Shown: positions 14,671 to 22,871, counted from the first letter of the stretch. The stretch is 29,474 nt of DNA from CAYTLQ01 sp964438715 (GCA_964438715.1 CAYTLQ010000338.1:1-29474), one strand, 5' to 3'. The notes: generated by a model from the sequence alone, not told the origin. Made by a program: numbers and translations.

Positions 14671-15267
14671 TTATCCAATTTCTTTTTTCGATCTGTGGTA
14701 AAGCATAATTCCCGGAATAACCTGAAAGAAGAGCATCATAAAAGCCATCACCAGAATTGAGTGTAATCCGGGAAAATAAAACATATACACTGCTCCTGCC
14801 CACCATCCATAGGAAACATATTTTATCGGTTTATAGTCATAAATTACTCCGCTGATGAAATACGCGATTCCGAGAATAATTGAAATTGACGGGCTTATGA
14901 AAACCGGTTGAAAAGCACCTGAAGGATAAACAACAAAACCAAATAAAGTCATTCCAAATCCTGCCGCAAACCACACAGCCCCAATAATTTTTCCGGCAAA
15001 TACCGTTGCACGGGAGCGTCTGTTTTTTCTGAAATAGTAGAAAAAACTCCATATCCAACCGCCGCCAATTAGTACCGCCCAAAAGTAATAACCAAATCCC
15101 GTAATCCCGTTCTTTCTGATTAAAAATTCAGTAACAAGCCCGATAAAGACTATAATACCCCATACAATGTAGCCCATACCATTATCGAAGAAGTTTCGCC
15201 TGCTATCGCTTATTACCTTTTTAATAAACCGTAGCTCATCAGCCTCTTGTTGTTCTGTTAAATTCAT
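14671..15267 (-). CDS. Four- to six-span membrane protein paired with the regulator
   Basis: 198 residues from ATG 15267; a TTG frame extension to 15321 runs through the promoter-like sequence and is rejected. The N-terminal 28 residues are charged (LTEQQEADELRFIKKVISDS RRNFFDNG) and cytoplasmic. Hydrophobic spans at about 30-48, 58-78, 92-112, 124-143, 150-165 and 168-188. The arrangement of charged N-terminus plus Y/W/F-rich spans is common in unnamed Bacteroidota membrane proteins encoded next to HTH_34 regulators. Possibly it holds the regulator at the membrane or senses a signal. Function unknown. Confidence 0.72.
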   Translation of the reverse strand: MNLTEQQEADELRFIKKVISDSRRNFFDNGMGYIVWGIIVFIGLVTEFLIRKNGITGFGYYFWAVLIGGGWIWSFFYYFRKNRRSRATVFAGKIIGAVWFAAGFGMTLFGFVVYPSGAFQPVFISPSISIILGIAYFISGVIYDYKPIKYVSYGWWAGAVYMFYFPGLHSILVMAFMMLFFQVIPGIMLYHRSKKEIG

Positions 15268-15332
15268 ATAAAGTACTTTATTTTTTAAAGTAAACTTAAA
15301 AAAAATATTTTCGTTTGTCAAGTACTTTAAAG
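15268..15332 (-). promoter_or_regulatory. Promoter region with repeated AAAGTACTTTA sites
   Basis: ATAAAGTACTTTAT is a perfect palindrome at 15268-15281, immediately followed by TTTTT and AAAGTAA (to 15293). A third copy, AAGTACTTTAAAG, is at 15320-15332, just past the stop of the DUF1858 gene. The palindrome is next to the membrane-protein start codon, so a bound protein would block transcription or translation start. It matches the site at 14329-14355. Confidence 0.5.
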
Positions 15333-15333
15333 A

Positions 15334-15552
15334 TTATTTTTCCTCTGGAGAGGATAGTTTATTGATTTCGGTAACAAATGTGTTTATATCCGATTCAGAA
15401 AATCCCTTTTCACGGGCTGCCGATTCAAGCGTACCCCATATAGGTTCACCGCATCGCAGACAGCGTATCCCTTTTTTCATAAGATATTCTACCGCATCGG
15501 GAACTTCCCGAACCAAATCTTCTATTAAAACATCTTTACTATACTTGTTCAT
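15334..15552 (-). CDS. DUF1858 domain protein (redox-disulfide type)
   Basis: 72 residues. The body is a DUF1858 domain: VLIEDLVREVPDAVEYLMKK GIRCLRCGEPIWGTLESAAR, with the cysteine pair Cys31 and Cys34 (CLRC). In this family, also described as a hybrid-cluster-protein-associated redox disulfide domain, the CxxC is thought to exchange disulfides or hold a metal; the partner protein is unknown. It overlaps the DUF6132 gene upstream by 14 bases, so both are made together. The two genes are probably a separate unit from the regulator operon that follows, since promoter-like repeats lie between. Confidence 0.85.
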   Translation of the reverse strand: MNKYSKDVLIEDLVREVPDAVEYLMKKGIRCLRCGEPIWGTLESAAREKGFSESDINTFVTEINKLSSPEEK

Positions 15553-15772
15553 TTTTACTCTCTGTTACATCATTTTCACTTTTTTGTGTTTTTTTGGTGG
15601 GCAACATATAAATTACTCCCATCATAGCGCCGTATCCTGTACTGATATACGGATTACTGGTTATCGGACAGGTTCCTGAATGACAACCTATAAAATAATA
15701 ATATGCAAAACCGGCTACGGCACCAATTAGTACAGGTAATAATTTTCGCGCAGTTTGTAGAACTTTCTTCAT
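15539..15772 (-). CDS. DUF6132-type small membrane protein
   Basis: 77 residues. Two hydrophobic stretches, LLPVLIGAVAGFAYYYFIGC (11-30) and YGAMMGVIYML (47-57), flank the conserved segment GCHSGTCPITSNPYISTGYG with Cys30 and Cys35. This is the family hallmark; the cysteines would lie at the membrane surface on the outer side. The C-terminal tail is charged. Such genes often neighbour rhodanese, thioredoxin or DUF1858 genes, which suggests a thiol or sulfur role, but no function is proven. First gene of a minus-strand pair, divergent from the thioesterase gene 75 bases away. Confidence 0.8.
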   Translation of the reverse strand: MKKVLQTARKLLPVLIGAVAGFAYYYFIGCHSGTCPITSNPYISTGYGAMMGVIYMLPTKKTQKSENDVTESKNEQV

Positions 15773-15847
15773 TATTTTTTAACCTCTGCAATAAAAGCAT
15801 TATGTTTGATGAAGAATAGATAAAAAAGATTCAACGGAGACCAACTA

Positions 15848-16255
15848 ATGTATTCAACTTTCGAAACGGAAATCAGCGTCCGTCCGGACGATATTGACCT
15901 AAATAATCATCTCCATAGTTCAAAGTATATCGATTATGTTTTATATGCCCGCTTTGAACAAATGAAAAATAATTATAAAATGTCCATGAAAGAGTTTCAT
16001 GAACGCGGGCTCAATTGGGTTACAAGCAGTATTCATATAGACTTTAAACGGGAAATTAAACTCGATGATAAAGTTATTGTGCGTACCCGTCTTGAGGACT
16101 TTAACGGAGCACAGTCAAAGGTTTCTTTCTCCATTGTAAACAAAGAAACACAGAAAATTGCCGCAGAGGGTTACTTCCTCTATACTATGATTAGTTTAAA
16201 ATCAGGCAGACCTGTACGGATTCCTGATGATATAATCGAAAAGTACACTATCTGA
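15848..16255 (+). CDS. Acyl-CoA thioesterase, hot-dog fold (4HBT/YbgC-like)
   Basis: 135 residues, typical for the family. It would hydrolyse acyl-CoA thioesters in the cytoplasm. The N-terminal motif VRPDDIDLNNHLHSSKYIDY (residues 11-30) holds the catalytic Asp (D17) and the NH pair, followed by the central helix YVLYARFEQMKNNY; later strands VTSSIHIDFKREIKLDDKVI and VRTRLEDFNGAQSKVSFSIV are standard hot-dog strands. The start ATG 15848 has a weak purine-rich site upstream (CAACGGAGACCA). A single gene, divergent from the DUF6132/DUF1858 pair. Its natural substrate chain length is not evident. Confidence 0.88.
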   Translation: MYSTFETEISVRPDDIDLNNHLHSSKYIDYVLYARFEQMKNNYKMSMKEFHERGLNWVTSSIHIDFKREIKLDDKVIVRTRLEDFNGAQSKVSFSIVNKETQKIAAEGYFLYTMISLKSGRPVRIPDDIIEKYTI

Positions 16256-16434
16256 TTTCTTTACCAATCTTAACGGACCAATTGTTGCTCATAAACAGTG
16301 GTATTTCACATAAAAACGGTTAACTCTATTTTAAAATTTTTTGTGTTTTTCACTGCAAATAAGATTCGTATATTTAAGTTATAAATCCCCAAGCATTGAT
16401 CTCTTGAAAATTATTAAACCAAAGGAGGTTCCTG

Positions 16435-16923
16435 ATGATAAATGAACTGAAAAAAGCAGGATTATTAATCGTTCTGTTTATAGTTTTTGCATTCTTTACG
16501 GGATGTGAACAAAAAACCGAAAAACAGGTTGATAACCCGCCGACAATCGATAAACCAACAGAACAGAAACAGCCTGCTGTTGATACAACAAAACCCGCTG
16601 AACCCGCTGCGCCTGCTGTGAAAGTAGAAGGTACATGGAAAGGCACATTTTGGAATAAGTCAATGACTCTTACCATTGCAAAACAAACCGGAAATGAATT
16701 TGAAGGCGAAACTTCGGTAAAATGGGCAAAGGCATTGGTCAGCAAAGTTAAAGGTACAATAGACCCAAAAGCATTAACCATGACATTTGAAGATGTTGTG
16801 GACAACAAAGACGCCGGAAAGTATGAGGGTACCCTGTCTGCTGATATGAAATCATTCACCGGGAAATTTATCCTCAAACAAAACCCCAAAACCACTTATG
16901 ATGTTAAATTGAAGTTACAATAA
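16435..16923 (+). CDS. Lipoprotein with P/A/T-rich linker and small beta domain
   Basis: 162 residues. Lipoprotein signal with FFTGC (Cys24). Residues 27-65 form a flexible linker rich in Pro, Thr, Lys and Ala (NPPTIDKPTEQKQP...). The remainder (VEGTWKGTFWNKSMTLTIAK, FEGETSVKW, VKGTIDPKALTMTFEDV, YEGTLSADMKSFTGKF) has the strand-turn-strand rhythm of a small beta-barrel such as those binding ligands in lipocalin-like proteins. Strong ribosome site AAAGGAGG at 16421-16428. It is followed 21 bases later by another lipoprotein gene. No function recognised. Confidence 0.75.
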   Translation: MINELKKAGLLIVLFIVFAFFTGCEQKTEKQVDNPPTIDKPTEQKQPAVDTTKPAEPAAPAVKVEGTWKGTFWNKSMTLTIAKQTGNEFEGETSVKWAKALVSKVKGTIDPKALTMTFEDVVDNKDAGKYEGTLSADMKSFTGKFILKQNPKTTYDVKLKLQ

Positions 16924-16944
16924 TAATAAGGAGCACTATTTAAT

Positions 16945-17712
16945 ATGAGAAAATTATTAGCATTAGTCATTGTCTTTACGCTTGGAGTGGTATTCACTGC
17001 CTGCGACGACTCTACAGATCCGACACCGGTTGCTGAAAGTAAAAGCGTCATTAAATTAGTTTCCACACCGGCAGGTGCACAAATCTGGAGAGGAACAACT
17101 AATACCGGAAAAGTTACTCCCGATAGTCTTACCGGTCTTGCTTCAGGTAATTATGACATTACGCTGAAACTTGAAAACCATAAAGACACAACATTTACCG
17201 TAAATGTTACCGGTACGAACACTGTTACAAAAACAATTACTTTAACTGCCAATCCTCTTCTCATAGAAGAGTTTTTCGATATTCAGTTGTTTGAGAGAGA
17301 AGCTACCGGTTTTTCCGGTCTCGATCTTTCCACCGGTACACCCGGTAACTCTAACGGCGCAGAGACCGATATTTTCCTCGATGGTACAGGTGGAACTGCT
17401 CTTGATCTCAAGAGTCAACATCTTCGCACTCCGGCTCCGACAACACTTCGTTATACCGACTTTTATAACAATGTTACAGGAACCAGTCTCACCGATGGCG
17501 TGGCAAGTTTCACATATTCAAGCTCCGATACAAACTGGACCACTAAAAAGCCGTTTACTCTTACAACATATTCTTTCCTCTATGATAATGATCTCCACTA
17601 TACAAAACTGAAAATTACTGCTACCGGCGGAGGTACCGGTCCTAGTGACCCTTATCGTTGGGTAAAGGTTTCTTACAAATACAATAAAACCCAAAAAGAC
17701 AGAAGATTCTGA
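16945..17712 (+). CDS. PEGA-domain lipoprotein
   Basis: 255 residues. Lipoprotein signal with FTAC (Cys20). Residues 36-98 are a PEGA-like domain (SVIKLVSTPAGAQIWRGTTN, TPDSLTGLASGNYDITLKLE NHKDTTFTVNV), a surface-anchoring beta module. The rest (about 105-255) contains FSGLDLSTGTP, AETDIFLDGTG, LRTPAPTTLRYTDF, WTTKKPFTLTTYSF, LHYTKLKITATGGG and WVKVSYKYN; this order faintly resembles HmuY-type heme-binding lipoproteins (a loose similarity only). Many CGG/ACCGG-rich codons for Thr-Gly. A strong terminator follows, so this gene closes a two-lipoprotein unit. Confidence 0.75.
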   Translation: MRKLLALVIVFTLGVVFTACDDSTDPTPVAESKSVIKLVSTPAGAQIWRGTTNTGKVTPDSLTGLASGNYDITLKLENHKDTTFTVNVTGTNTVTKTITLTANPLLIEEFFDIQLFEREATGFSGLDLSTGTPGNSNGAETDIFLDGTGGTALDLKSQHLRTPAPTTLRYTDFYNNVTGTSLTDGVASFTYSSSDTNWTTKKPFTLTTYSFLYDNDLHYTKLKITATGGGTGPSDPYRWVKVSYKYNKTQKDRRF

Positions 17713-17733
17713 TTTTTATTTGAATTAAAATAT

Positions 17734-17770
17734 AAGCCGTGGCAATTACACCACGGCTTTTTTATTTTTT
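17734..17770 (+). terminator. Rho-independent terminator after the lipoprotein pair
   Basis: AAGCCGTGG (17734-17742) pairs with CCACGGCTT (17751-17759) around an 8-base loop, followed by a T-rich tract to 17770. Textbook form. Confidence 0.93.
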
Positions 17771-17806
17771 CCACTCTCTGAAGCCGCTAATTCCATACAT
17801 CTGAAT

Positions 17807-17848
17807 AGCAGATAATGCTTATTCTGAATATTCAGGTATTTATCTGCT
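17807..17848 (+). repeat. Nested palindromes between terminator and S9 peptidase gene
   Basis: An outer stem AGCAGATAA (17807-17815) with TTATCTGCT (17840-17848) encloses a perfect palindrome CTGAATATTCAG (17824-17835). It could fold as a branched hairpin in RNA or serve as a dyad binding site. It lies about 135 bases before the peptidase start. Apart from this, 17771-17983 shows nothing I recognise. Confidence 0.45.
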
Positions 17849-17983
17849 TAAGGATTTTTATTAGACCGGGGTAGAGAATTACCCATTTAATTTACTTTCC
17901 GATTTAAAATGAAGGTAATCACTTTCACGCATTTTTTATGATATAAAATCTGTAATTTTAAACTTTATATTAATGAGGATTTA

Positions 17984-20008
17984 ATGAGAAAAACAGTTGT
18001 AATCATTCTTTGCGCTATAGTTACCTTATTCCCGCAAAAGCGTGCTCTAACAATTGAAGACCTGTGGGCTATGCAAAGGGTGGGCACTGCAGAGTTAAGC
18101 CCCGCCGGCGATAAAATAGTCTTCACGCTCGCTTCCTATAGCATGGACCTAAATAAAGGCAATACTGATATCTACATTATTAATACCGATGGAAGCGGAT
18201 TAAAACCTGTTGTCAACAGTGAAAAAAATGAAACCGCTCCCAAATTTACTCCTGATGGCAAAAAGATTTCTTACATACTCGAGAGCCAATTGTACTTATG
18301 CAATCTCGATGGATCCGAAGCAAAGAAAGTTACCGATATCTACAGCGGCATTAATGATTATACATGGTCACGGGATGGAAAAAATATTCTCTTTGTTTCA
18401 TCTGTTTACCCTGAGTGCTCTACAATGGAGTGCAATGAAACACGCGACAAGGCAAAAGAAAACAGTAAAGTGAAAGCGAGTATTTTTACAGAGCTCATGT
18501 ATCGTCATTGGAATAACTGGCGTGGAGAAAAAAGAAGCCATCTTTTTTTTCATGAAATCGGTTCGGATAAATATATCGATCTAACAGCTCATTCAACTTC
18601 CGATGTTCCCCCGATTGCTCTTTATTCCACAAAAGATTTCACATTTTCACCCGACGGCGCTGAAGTTGCTTTTACAATGAATCCGGATAAAGTACTGGCA
18701 CTTAGTACAAATAATGAAATATTTTTGCTTACACTTTCTGACTATAAGGAAGGCAAAAAGAGTCCTTTGAGAAAAATTTCTGTCAGCCCGGGAAATGACA
18801 ATCAGCCTGTATATTCTCCCGATGGAAGATATATTGCCTATTGCTCGATGGCAAGAGCAGGTTTTGAAGCCGATAAACAGCGGATTATGATTTATGACCG
18901 TGAAAAAGGGATAACTCGTGAACTGGGAAAAAATCTCGATCGTTCTGCTCAGGAAATTATTTGGTCACCTGACGGAAAATATATTTACTTTACTGCACAA
19001 AACAGTATCAACGAGACTATCTATCGTATCGATGTGCTGACTGACCGTTATGAGATAGTACTCGAAAAAGGTATGAATTCAAATATCCTTATTAATAATT
19101 CGGGCACTAAACTATTTTATAAAAAACAAAAAACCACTCTGCCATTTGAATTATTCAGCCTTGACATAGCAACCACAACAGAGCAACAGTTAACAACTAT
19201 AAATCAGTCACGACTTAATCAAATAGAGATGAATCCGGCTGAAACATTTACTGTAAAAGGCGCTGGAGGTACACCGGTTCAGTCAATTCTTATCAAGCCG
19301 CCGTTTTTCGATGCCACGAAAAAATACCCTATGATATTTCTCATTCACGGCGGTCCGCAGGGTGCATGGAGTGATGAGTTTCATTACCGCTGGAATGTAC
19401 AAATGTTTGCGGCAGAAGGTTATGTCGTCGTTGCAACTAATCCCCGCGGCAGTACCGGTTATGGACAAAAATTTACCGATGAGATCTCGGGCGATTGGGG
19501 CGGAAAAGTTTATACCGATCTGATGAACTCTTACGATTATGTAGTAAAAAATTTTTCATTTATCGATAAAAATAACACTTTCGCCGCCGGAGCATCATAC
19601 GGTGGTTACATGATTAACTGGATTGCAGGACATACCGACAGATTCAATGCCCTAGTTTCACATGCAGGAGTATTTAATCTGGAGAGTATGTACGGCACTA
19701 CCGAAGAGCTGTGGTTTCCGGAATGGGAAAACAAAGGTACACCGTGGAGTAACCGAAAATTATATGAAAATTTTTCTCCTCATCGGTATATTCAAAACTG
19801 CAAAACCCCTGTTCTCGTAGTGCATGGCGCTTATGATTTCAGAGTACCGGAAGAGCAGGCATTTCAGTTATTTACATCTTTACAACGATTGGGTATTGAG
19901 AGTAAATTTTTATATTTTCCAGATGAAACTCACTTTGTTGCTAAGCCGCAAAATGCAAAACTATGGTGGACAACGGTATTCGATTGGTTCAGGACGCATA
20001 GAAAATAA
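17984..20008 (+). CDS. Exported S9-family serine peptidase (prolyl oligopeptidase type)
   Basis: 674 residues. A signal peptide (MRKTVVIILCAIVTLFPQ) sends it out of the cytoplasm. Residues about 25-400 form a beta-propeller of PD40/TolB-like blades (for example SPAGDKIVFTLASYSMD, TPDGKKISYIL, SPDGAEVAFTM, SPDGRYIAYCS, SPDGKYIYFTA). The alpha/beta-hydrolase domain follows: HGGPQGAWSDEFHYRWNVQM for the oxyanion region, the nucleophile in GASYGGY (Ser538), Asp618 in HGAYDFRVP and His650 in DETHF. The order matches acylaminoacyl-peptidase/DPP5-like enzymes that trim peptides. The DUF1232 gene follows after 11 bases. Catalytic residues are complete, so it should be active. Confidence 0.93.
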   Translation: MRKTVVIILCAIVTLFPQKRALTIEDLWAMQRVGTAELSPAGDKIVFTLASYSMDLNKGNTDIYIINTDGSGLKPVVNSEKNETAPKFTPDGKKISYILESQLYLCNLDGSEAKKVTDIYSGINDYTWSRDGKNILFVSSVYPECSTMECNETRDKAKENSKVKASIFTELMYRHWNNWRGEKRSHLFFHEIGSDKYIDLTAHSTSDVPPIALYSTKDFTFSPDGAEVAFTMNPDKVLALSTNNEIFLLTLSDYKEGKKSPLRKISVSPGNDNQPVYSPDGRYIAYCSMARAGFEADKQRIMIYDREKGITRELGKNLDRSAQEIIWSPDGKYIYFTAQNSINETIYRIDVLTDRYEIVLEKGMNSNILINNSGTKLFYKKQKTTLPFELFSLDIATTTEQQLTTINQSRLNQIEMNPAETFTVKGAGGTPVQSILIKPPFFDATKKYPMIFLIHGGPQGAWSDEFHYRWNVQMFAAEGYVVVATNPRGSTGYGQKFTDEISGDWGGKVYTDLMNSYDYVVKNFSFIDKNNTFAAGASYGGYMINWIAGHTDRFNALVSHAGVFNLESMYGTTEELWFPEWENKGTPWSNRKLYENFSPHRYIQNCKTPVLVVHGAYDFRVPEEQAFQLFTSLQRLGIESKFLYFPDETHFVAKPQNAKLWWTTVFDWFRTHRK

Positions 20009-20019
20009 ACGAGAAAACT

Positions 20020-20376
20020 ATGGATCAACATGATTTACAGTGGCGGGAGATAGATTACGGTGACGAGCCGACGCCCGAAAAACGCTATCATCGTCAAGCA
20101 CAATTTGTAGAAGAAAATCTTTGGTATAAATTAGAAAAAATCGGGAAGAAACTTTCCTTCGCACGCGATATAGTTGCGCTATATCGTTACATGAAAGATA
20201 ACAGGGTTTCATGGTATCGGAAAACAATTGTTGTTGCCGCACTCATCTATTTTATTTCACCGATTGACTCAATTCCCGATTTAACACCATTAGTTGGGTA
20301 TCTTGACGATCTCGGAGTAATAACCGCTCTGCTAAAATATCTTGGCAGTGAATTAATTCCGTATTACGAAGACTAA
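20020..20376 (+). CDS. DUF1232 (YkvA-like) small membrane protein
   Basis: 118 residues. The N-terminal half is charged and cytoplasmic. Residues about 58-100 are the DUF1232 motif, AALIYFISPIDSIPDLTPLV GYLDDLGVI, in a helical hairpin that may dip into the membrane. Function of the family is unknown. It starts 11 bases after the S9 peptidase stop; the NUDIX frame opens directly after its TAA. The three may be one transcript. Confidence 0.85.
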   Translation: MDQHDLQWREIDYGDEPTPEKRYHRQAQFVEENLWYKLEKIGKKLSFARDIVALYRYMKDNRVSWYRKTIVVAALIYFISPIDSIPDLTPLVGYLDDLGVITALLKYLGSELIPYYED

Positions 20377-20394
20377 CTGTTTGGGGGTTTAGAC

Positions 20395-20937
20395 ATAGAG
20401 AAACGACATAATTTTACGGTAACAAAATCCGAAGTCATATTCCGCGGAAGAGTATTTGACCTGCGTGTAGATGAGATTGCCTATGACAGTGGAAATACCG
20501 GTATCCGCGAGGTGGCAATGCATTCGGGGGGTGCTGTTGTTGTACCGGTAACGGCAGAAGGAAAAATCGTATTCGTCCGCCAATACAGATACCCTTTGGA
20601 TGAGTTTTTATTAGAATTACCGGCTGGTAAGTTATTCCACGGCGAAGATCCGCTTATTTGTGCCGTAAGGGAATTAAAAGAAGAAACAGGATATTCTGCC
20701 GGTAAAGTAGAGAAACTTGGTACTATCGCAACAACTCCGGGATTTTGTACTGAAATACTTCACATTTTCTACGCACACGAACTTAAACCCGGCGACCACG
20801 ATCGTGAGGAGGGCGAGTTCGGTATGGAATCATTTGAGTTTTCTTTAGATGAAATTGACCGTATGATAAAAAATAACCGGATTATCGATGGGAAATCCCT
20901 CTCCGGTTTACTACTGTATAAGACAAAAATTTTGTAA
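20395..20937 (+). CDS. NUDIX hydrolase (ADP-ribose pyrophosphatase-like), probable AUA start
   Basis: 180 residues if begun at ATA 20395. The Nudix box GKLFHGEDPLICAVRELKEE TG is complete (G-x5-E-x7-REL-x-EE-x-G), and VRQYRYPLDEFLLELPAG upstream is typical of ADP-ribose or sugar-nucleotide pyrophosphatases. The first ATG (20512) or GTG (20506) would remove about 39 residues that are conserved in this family (VTKSEVIFRGRVFDLRVDEI AYDSGNTGIREV). No ATG, GTG or TTG exists in frame between the preceding stop (20374) and 20506. A GGGGG run at 20383-20387, seven bases before ATA, can serve as ribosome site, and the N-terminus I/M-EKRHNFTVTKSE fits homologues that begin MEK. Cytoplasmic housekeeping enzyme. 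Confidence 0.85.
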   Translation: MEKRHNFTVTKSEVIFRGRVFDLRVDEIAYDSGNTGIREVAMHSGGAVVVPVTAEGKIVFVRQYRYPLDEFLLELPAGKLFHGEDPLICAVRELKEETGYSAGKVEKLGTIATTPGFCTEILHIFYAHELKPGDHDREEGEFGMESFEFSLDEIDRMIKNNRIIDGKSLSGLLLYKTKIL

Positions 20938-20957
20938 GCAGTTATTTTCAATCAGAG

Positions 20958-22655
20958 ATGTTAAAGTCCCTCTTTATAAAAGATTATGCACTCATTGAAG
21001 AAATATCGATAGCATTTGAAGCCGGACTAAATATTATTACCGGTGAAACAGGTGCAGGAAAATCTATTCTGTTGGATGCTCTTGGGCTTCTGTTGGGTGA
21101 ACGGTCGTCTGCAGAGGTAGTCCGGAAAGATGCCGCAAAGGCAATTGTGGAGGGTATTTTTGATATTTCCAATAATAATAAAATCCGTCGCATACTTTCC
21201 GGGAATGAGATAGAAGGCGGTGATGAACTTATTGTGCGCCGGGAAATTTCTGCAAAAGGAACAAGCAGGTGTTTCCTGAATGATACCCCCGTAGCTCTAT
21301 CGGTATTAAAGGAAGCAGGAGATTATTTAGTTGATTTGCATGGGCAACATGAACATCAATCGCTTTTACGAAAGGATACACATCTTGAAATGCTCGATGA
21401 ATTTGCCCAGAATGAACATCAGCTCGAGAATTACCGGAATGAATATAAAAAGCTTCTGTTGGTAAAGAAAGAATTACAACAGCTTTATGAAAAGGCAGAA
21501 AATTTCCGGGAGCGCAAGGATATATACTATCACCAGATGAAGGAAATTGAGACTGTAAATCCTCAGAAGGGCGAAGATGAAGAATTGTCCGCAGAGCTGA
21601 AAATCTTAGAAAATTCAGAACAAATTTTAGAACATTGTGAGTCAGCTTATAACATATTATATGACGAGGAAAGATCCGCTTACGATTTACTTGGTCAGGC
21701 AAAAACCAATCTTCAGGAGCTTGCAAAAATTGATCCCTCATTTAACGAGGCTCTTGAAGAGATTGAATCAGCGATGGTTGCTGTGAGCGATGTAACTGCT
21801 GTACTGAGAGATTACAAAAACAAAATTGATTTGGAACCCGCGAAACTCGACTTTTTGCGAACGAGAATTTCTGCAATTAATTCCTTAAAAAAGAAATACG
21901 GCGGAAGCATTGAGTCGGTACTCGCTGTATATGAAAAGGCACGGGAGGAGAGCCTGCTTGCAGATAATTTTGAAGAGTCGGTTTCTGCGTTAAAAAAAGA
22001 ACTTGAACAGTTGAAAAAATCTGCCGGAATTGCCGCACAAAAACTCTCCGAGACCAGAAAAAAAGCCTCTGAAAAAATATCGAAACAAATAGTTTCTGCT
22101 CTTAAAGAATTGGGAATTATGCATGCGCGTTTTTCTACAGTTTTTACCCCTGTTGAATCAGAAGATGGCGAAGGACTTGAATCCAATGGGAATTATTATA
22201 AATATAACGAGAACGGTTTTGATGTAGTTGAGTTTTTCCTCTCTGCTAATGCCGGTGAGGACCTTAAGCCGTTAGCAAAGGTTGCTTCAGGAGGAGAGGT
22301 ATCGCGAATAATGCTGGCAATGAAAACAATATTAGCAAAAAGTGATAAATTACCTCTCTTAGTCTTCGATGAAATAGATACCGGTGTAAGCGGCAGAATA
22401 GCACAAAAAGTAGGACAGGCATTAAAAAATCTTGCCGCATATCATCAGATAATTTCTATTACTCATCTCCCACAAATAGCCGGTTTGGCTGACAGGCATT
22501 TTGTCGCAGAAAAGGCAACTGAAAACGGCAGAACATTCAGCCGGTTTAGAATTCTTAATGATGAAGAACGAGTGAAGGAAGTTGCTAAACTTCTCAGTGG
22601 TGAAGTTATTACCGAATCAGCGCTGAACAGCGCGAGGGAACTAATGGGAAGATGA
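20958..22655 (+). CDS. recN: DNA repair protein RecN
   Basis: 565 residues, normal for RecN, an SMC-like ATPase that acts early in double-strand-break repair. Walker A GETGAGKS at 29-36; N-terminal segment MLKSLFIKDYALIEEISIAF and ISAKGTSRCFLNDTPVALSV are family signatures; DLHGQHEHQSLL near 132; a coiled-coil middle (about 160-370, interrupted); C-terminal signature ASGGEVSRIMLAMK and Walker B LLVFDEIDTGVSG, then ITHLPQIAGLADRHF. Starts 20 bases after the NUDIX stop. No SOS-box was recognised. Downstream, 22656-22871 contains no gene I can support, only short weak hairpins (for example 22721-22746). Confidence 0.97.
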   Translation: MLKSLFIKDYALIEEISIAFEAGLNIITGETGAGKSILLDALGLLLGERSSAEVVRKDAAKAIVEGIFDISNNNKIRRILSGNEIEGGDELIVRREISAKGTSRCFLNDTPVALSVLKEAGDYLVDLHGQHEHQSLLRKDTHLEMLDEFAQNEHQLENYRNEYKKLLLVKKELQQLYEKAENFRERKDIYYHQMKEIETVNPQKGEDEELSAELKILENSEQILEHCESAYNILYDEERSAYDLLGQAKTNLQELAKIDPSFNEALEEIESAMVAVSDVTAVLRDYKNKIDLEPAKLDFLRTRISAINSLKKKYGGSIESVLAVYEKAREESLLADNFEESVSALKKELEQLKKSAGIAAQKLSETRKKASEKISKQIVSALKELGIMHARFSTVFTPVESEDGEGLESNGNYYKYNENGFDVVEFFLSANAGEDLKPLAKVASGGEVSRIMLAMKTILAKSDKLPLLVFDEIDTGVSGRIAQKVGQALKNLAAYHQIISITHLPQIAGLADRHFVAEKATENGRTFSRFRILNDEERVKEVAKLLSGEVITESALNSARELMGR

Positions 22656-22871
22656 TCTTCATCTTTCGTGTAATTATGGTCATTAAGGATTAATATTTTA
22701 TCTGTTTTTTTTCTGTGATTCTTCATTTTTCCATTTTGCAATGAAGAAAATAGCAGATGTAATATCGACAAATAATTATTTAAGTAGCCGATATATTTCT
22801 ATCTGCATACAATAAACAACTGAAATTTTCGTGATTTATATTCTTGAATTATTCCGATTATCCATCCCAAA

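Noticed and set aside
15268..15321. N-terminal extension of the membrane protein to TTG 15321
   Set aside because: The added residues run through the palindromic promoter region and are not typical of a membrane protein start.
16374..16895. A 173-codon minus-strand frame opposite the first lipoprotein gene
   Set aside because: The plus strand has a lipobox, a strong ribosome site and a sensible domain; the minus-strand frame is a shadow.
21229..21741. A 170-codon minus-strand frame inside recN
   Set aside because: It lies wholly within a well-conserved RecN coding region and shows no recognisable motifs.
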